A stretch of 64,000 nt of DNA from Ilyomonas sp965199905. Lineage in GTDB: Bacteria > Bacteroidota > Bacteroidia > Chitinophagales > Chitinophagaceae. Below the pieces are notes generated by a model. It saw nothing but the letters and a program-made list of their open reading frames with translations. It did not search any database and had not been told where the DNA came from. The stretch lies in contig OZ241366.1 of the NCBI GenBank assembly GCA_965199905.1, forward strand, positions 2,170,001 to 2,234,000, given 5' to 3'. Made by a program: the position numbers and the translations under genes. Of the stretch, positions 62,353 to 64,000 are shown piece after piece; position 1 is the stretch's first letter, and every line of letters begins with the position of its first letter.

Positions 62353-62613
62353 ATGACACCATTCCTTCACAGCCTCATCTTTTTGTTGCTGGCAGCTTTT
62401 TTCTTTCATATCAAAATATATCCGTACAGGCTACGACTATATTCTCAATATAGCCGCATATTTGATGTTCTTGACCGGCTATTTTCGCCGTTGTTAAACG
62501 GATTGCGGAGACTAATTAAACCGGTTGTTATCGGGCAAAACTTATCGCTCGACATGTCACAGTTTATCGTATTTATTCTCCTTTTATTATTACTTCAAAT
62601 CACACAGCGATGA
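62353..62613 (+). CDS. Small membrane protein of Ter operon
   Basis: 86 residues with two hydrophobic segments (LHSLIFLLLAAFFFHIKIY and FIVFILLLLLLQITQ). Its stop codon overlaps the next VWA gene start (ATGA). The family is not known; similar two-TM small proteins occur between TerY genes. Confidence 0.6.
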   Translation: MTPFLHSLIFLLLAAFFFHIKIYPYRLRLYSQYSRIFDVLDRLFSPLLNGLRRLIKPVVIGQNLSLDMSQFIVFILLLLLLQITQR

Positions 62614-63659
62614 GCCGGCGTTTACCCGTTTATTTCCTAATTGATGTTTCCGAGTCTATGGTTGGTGAGCCTGTCCAGCTTGTGGAAGAAGGCATGGCGT
62701 CCATAATCAAAGAACTGAAGAGCGATCCTTATGCCATCGAGACCGCATGGGTAAGTATCATAGTATTTGCAGGTGCTGCAAAAACGCTGGTGCCTTTGCA
62801 AGAGCTCGTTCAGTTTTACCCGCCGAAGTTCTCTATTGGTGGCGGCACCTCGCTAAGCAAAGGTCTAGGTCATCTGATGTATGAGTTGCGTAAAAACTTT
62901 ATAACAACTACCTATGAACAGAAAGGCGACTGGAAGCCAATCATCTTTTTGTTCACAGATGGTGTACCCACAGATGATACGAGGACAGCAATAGCTGAGT
63001 GGAAACAAAACTGGCAGCGCACGGCAAATCTGGTTGCTGTTTCTTTCGGCAGCGAAGCGGATTTATCTGTTCTGCAGGAACTAACGAACCATGTGTTTCT
63101 GTTTAAGAATGCTGACCCTTCTGCCTATAAAATGTTTTTCAAGTGGGTAACAGATTCTATTAAAGTCAGCAGCATCAGCGTCGAAAGAAACGCCGGTGGT
63201 TTCGAATTGGCAAGTACGGATAAGGATGTTCTCTCGAAAATAGATCTCACGAAAACAAAGCCAGCTGCGCAACAGGTGGATAGTAATTTTGTAGTGATTT
63301 CAGCGAAGTGTCAGAATACACAACGGCCTTACTTGATCAAGTACAAGCGTACCTTATCGCCTTCGCCTTTGGCAGACCTGCAAACATTATCTTACCGGCT
63401 GTCGGGTGCTTACCAGGTAGACAGTTACTATAACGAGCTGACGGATGTAAAAGGATTAAAGCAAACCATTCATACAGATGAGTTGATTGGCGCACCAACC
63501 TGTCCCTGCTGCGGCAATCAGATTGGCTTTGCCATGTGCAGCTGCGGTGGCATCCACTGTATCGGTGAGGAAGAAGTCAGCACTTGCCCGTGGTGCGGAA
63601 ACAGTGCGAGATATACAGTTGGTGAAGGTGGTTTTGATGTAAAGAGAGAACAGGGATAA
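62610..63659 (+). CDS. terY: TerY-type VWA protein (3) with zinc-ribbon C-terminus
   Basis: 349 residues. VWA domain with DVSESM at the MIDAS site and LFTDGVPTDDTR, then a TerY-C-like tail: CPCCGNQIGFAMCSCGGIHC and CPWCGNSARYTVGEGGFDV, eight cysteines that should bind two metal ions. The first copies lack this tail. Such tails are known in the TerY-P type. It likely binds another Ter protein through the VWA fold, and a regulatory partner through the ribbon. Confidence 0.9.
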   Translation: MSRRLPVYFLIDVSESMVGEPVQLVEEGMASIIKELKSDPYAIETAWVSIIVFAGAAKTLVPLQELVQFYPPKFSIGGGTSLSKGLGHLMYELRKNFITTTYEQKGDWKPIIFLFTDGVPTDDTRTAIAEWKQNWQRTANLVAVSFGSEADLSVLQELTNHVFLFKNADPSAYKMFFKWVTDSIKVSSISVERNAGGFELASTDKDVLSKIDLTKTKPAAQQVDSNFVVISAKCQNTQRPYLIKYKRTLSPSPLADLQTLSYRLSGAYQVDSYYNELTDVKGLKQTIHTDELIGAPTCPCCGNQIGFAMCSCGGIHCIGEEEVSTCPWCGNSARYTVGEGGFDVKREQG

Positions 63660-63669
63660 CATCATTGCA

Positions 63670-64000
63670 ATGAAAGAAGTAAAGCAATACATGCAAGAGC
63701 TATTTGTCACGAAACAAATTAACATACCGGCAAATCGTGTCTCTTTATTTGAAGTATTTATGCAGGATGAAAATGTTCATGCTTCTGTAAAAGAAATATT
63801 CGGTATTCAACAAAAGCTAATGGCAAACTGGACAATAAAAAACCGTGTGGCGGATATTCTGCAACAGGCGCTTACTCTTCCGAATGCAACGGTGGGAAGA
63901 CCTTATGAAGCTGTTATTAACCTGCAATGGCAGGATGTTACTATTATCAGCCTGAAAGGCCTGGAAGAAACTGGTTTGGAGTACAATGATGAGACACTCC
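63670..64000 (+). CDS. Partial unknown protein, Ter operon continued
   Basis: The frame is open from the ATG at 63670 to the window end (about 110 residues). It begins MKEVKQYMQELFVTKQINIP and includes NATVGRPYEAVINLQWQDVT, which looks like an Ig-like or cadherin-like module that in TerY-P operons precedes a PP2C phosphatase domain. That is only a guess because the rest is outside the window. It lies 10 nt after the third TerY gene. Confidence 0.6.
   Translation, partial: MKEVKQYMQELFVTKQINIPANRVSLFEVFMQDENVHASVKEIFGIQQKLMANWTIKNRVADILQQALTLPNATVGRPYEAVINLQWQDVTIISLKGLEETGLEYNDETL

Noticed and set aside
1..64000. CRISPR array
   Set aside because: No short direct repeats with regular spacers were seen; the only regularly spaced repeats are the 200-nt cassette repeats.

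Overview
Organism and setting. The window looks like an accessory region of a Bacteroidota chromosome, probably Chitinophagaceae or a near relative. That placement is an inference from gene families: Bacteroidota-type tyrosine integrases, RteC-like proteins, two Bacteroidota mobilisation modules, a SecB-like TAC module, VioC-type lysine hydroxylase and AT-rich intergenic DNA. No rRNA or core housekeeping operon is present. One tRNA gene with anticodon CAT lies at 27419-27492.

Layout. (1) 1-520: 3' end of a phage/transposon integrase. (2) About 600-9460: an array of mostly minus-strand single genes separated by six repeats of nearly constant length (about 200 nt). The repeats have imperfectly complementary ends carrying AAC...GTT edges, so the array looks like integron cassettes with attC-like sites. 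An IS110 relative with a frameshift and an IS3-family element sit inside cassettes; the IS3 element splits a nuclease-like gene. (3) 9631-13720: a tyrosine recombinase followed upstream by a mobilisation module (relaxase, MobC-like protein, primase-like protein, HTH protein). (4) 14.1-25.5 kb: a mixed accessory island with RteC-like sequence, a PD-(D/E)XK-like protein, a GGCT-like protein, a toxin-antitoxin-SecB chaperone module, HEPN-like and unknown proteins. (5) 25.8-28.96 kb: two further integrases around the tRNA and an inverted tRNA 3' fragment. (6) 29.5-42.7 kb: two divergent operons. The minus-strand one encodes a VioC/lysine-hydroxylase-type oxygenase, a lysyl-tRNA synthetase with an N-terminal HD domain, and an M23 peptidase. 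The plus-strand one encodes a YnjBCD-like ABC importer, a PrmC-like methyltransferase, an unusual ATP-grasp ligase, a soluble histidine kinase and a receiver protein. (7) 43.7-47.1 kb: a second mobilisation module, then an IS5 element interrupting the 3' end of an FtsX-like permease gene, a relaxase gene scrap and a MITE-like 150-bp element. (8) 49.1-64 kb: a large Ter-type stress operon.

How the genes work together. The Ter operon joins four TerD proteins, a HAD phosphatase and a phosphoribosyltransferase-like protein, TelA, three TerY-type VWA proteins, a TerB-C protein, and a BrxD-like ATPase plus a BrxHI-like helicase, the last two being the same pair known from type 2 BREX. The lysine-centred cluster suggests import or sensing of a small molecule, hydroxylation of a lysine-like substrate and ligase/aminoacyl chemistry; its product is unknown. 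Three candidates deserve most attention: the attC-like cassette array next to a non-IntI recombinase, the hydroxylase/HD-LysRS cluster, and the Ter-BrxD-BrxHI operon. All calls come from reading the sequence; no database search was run.
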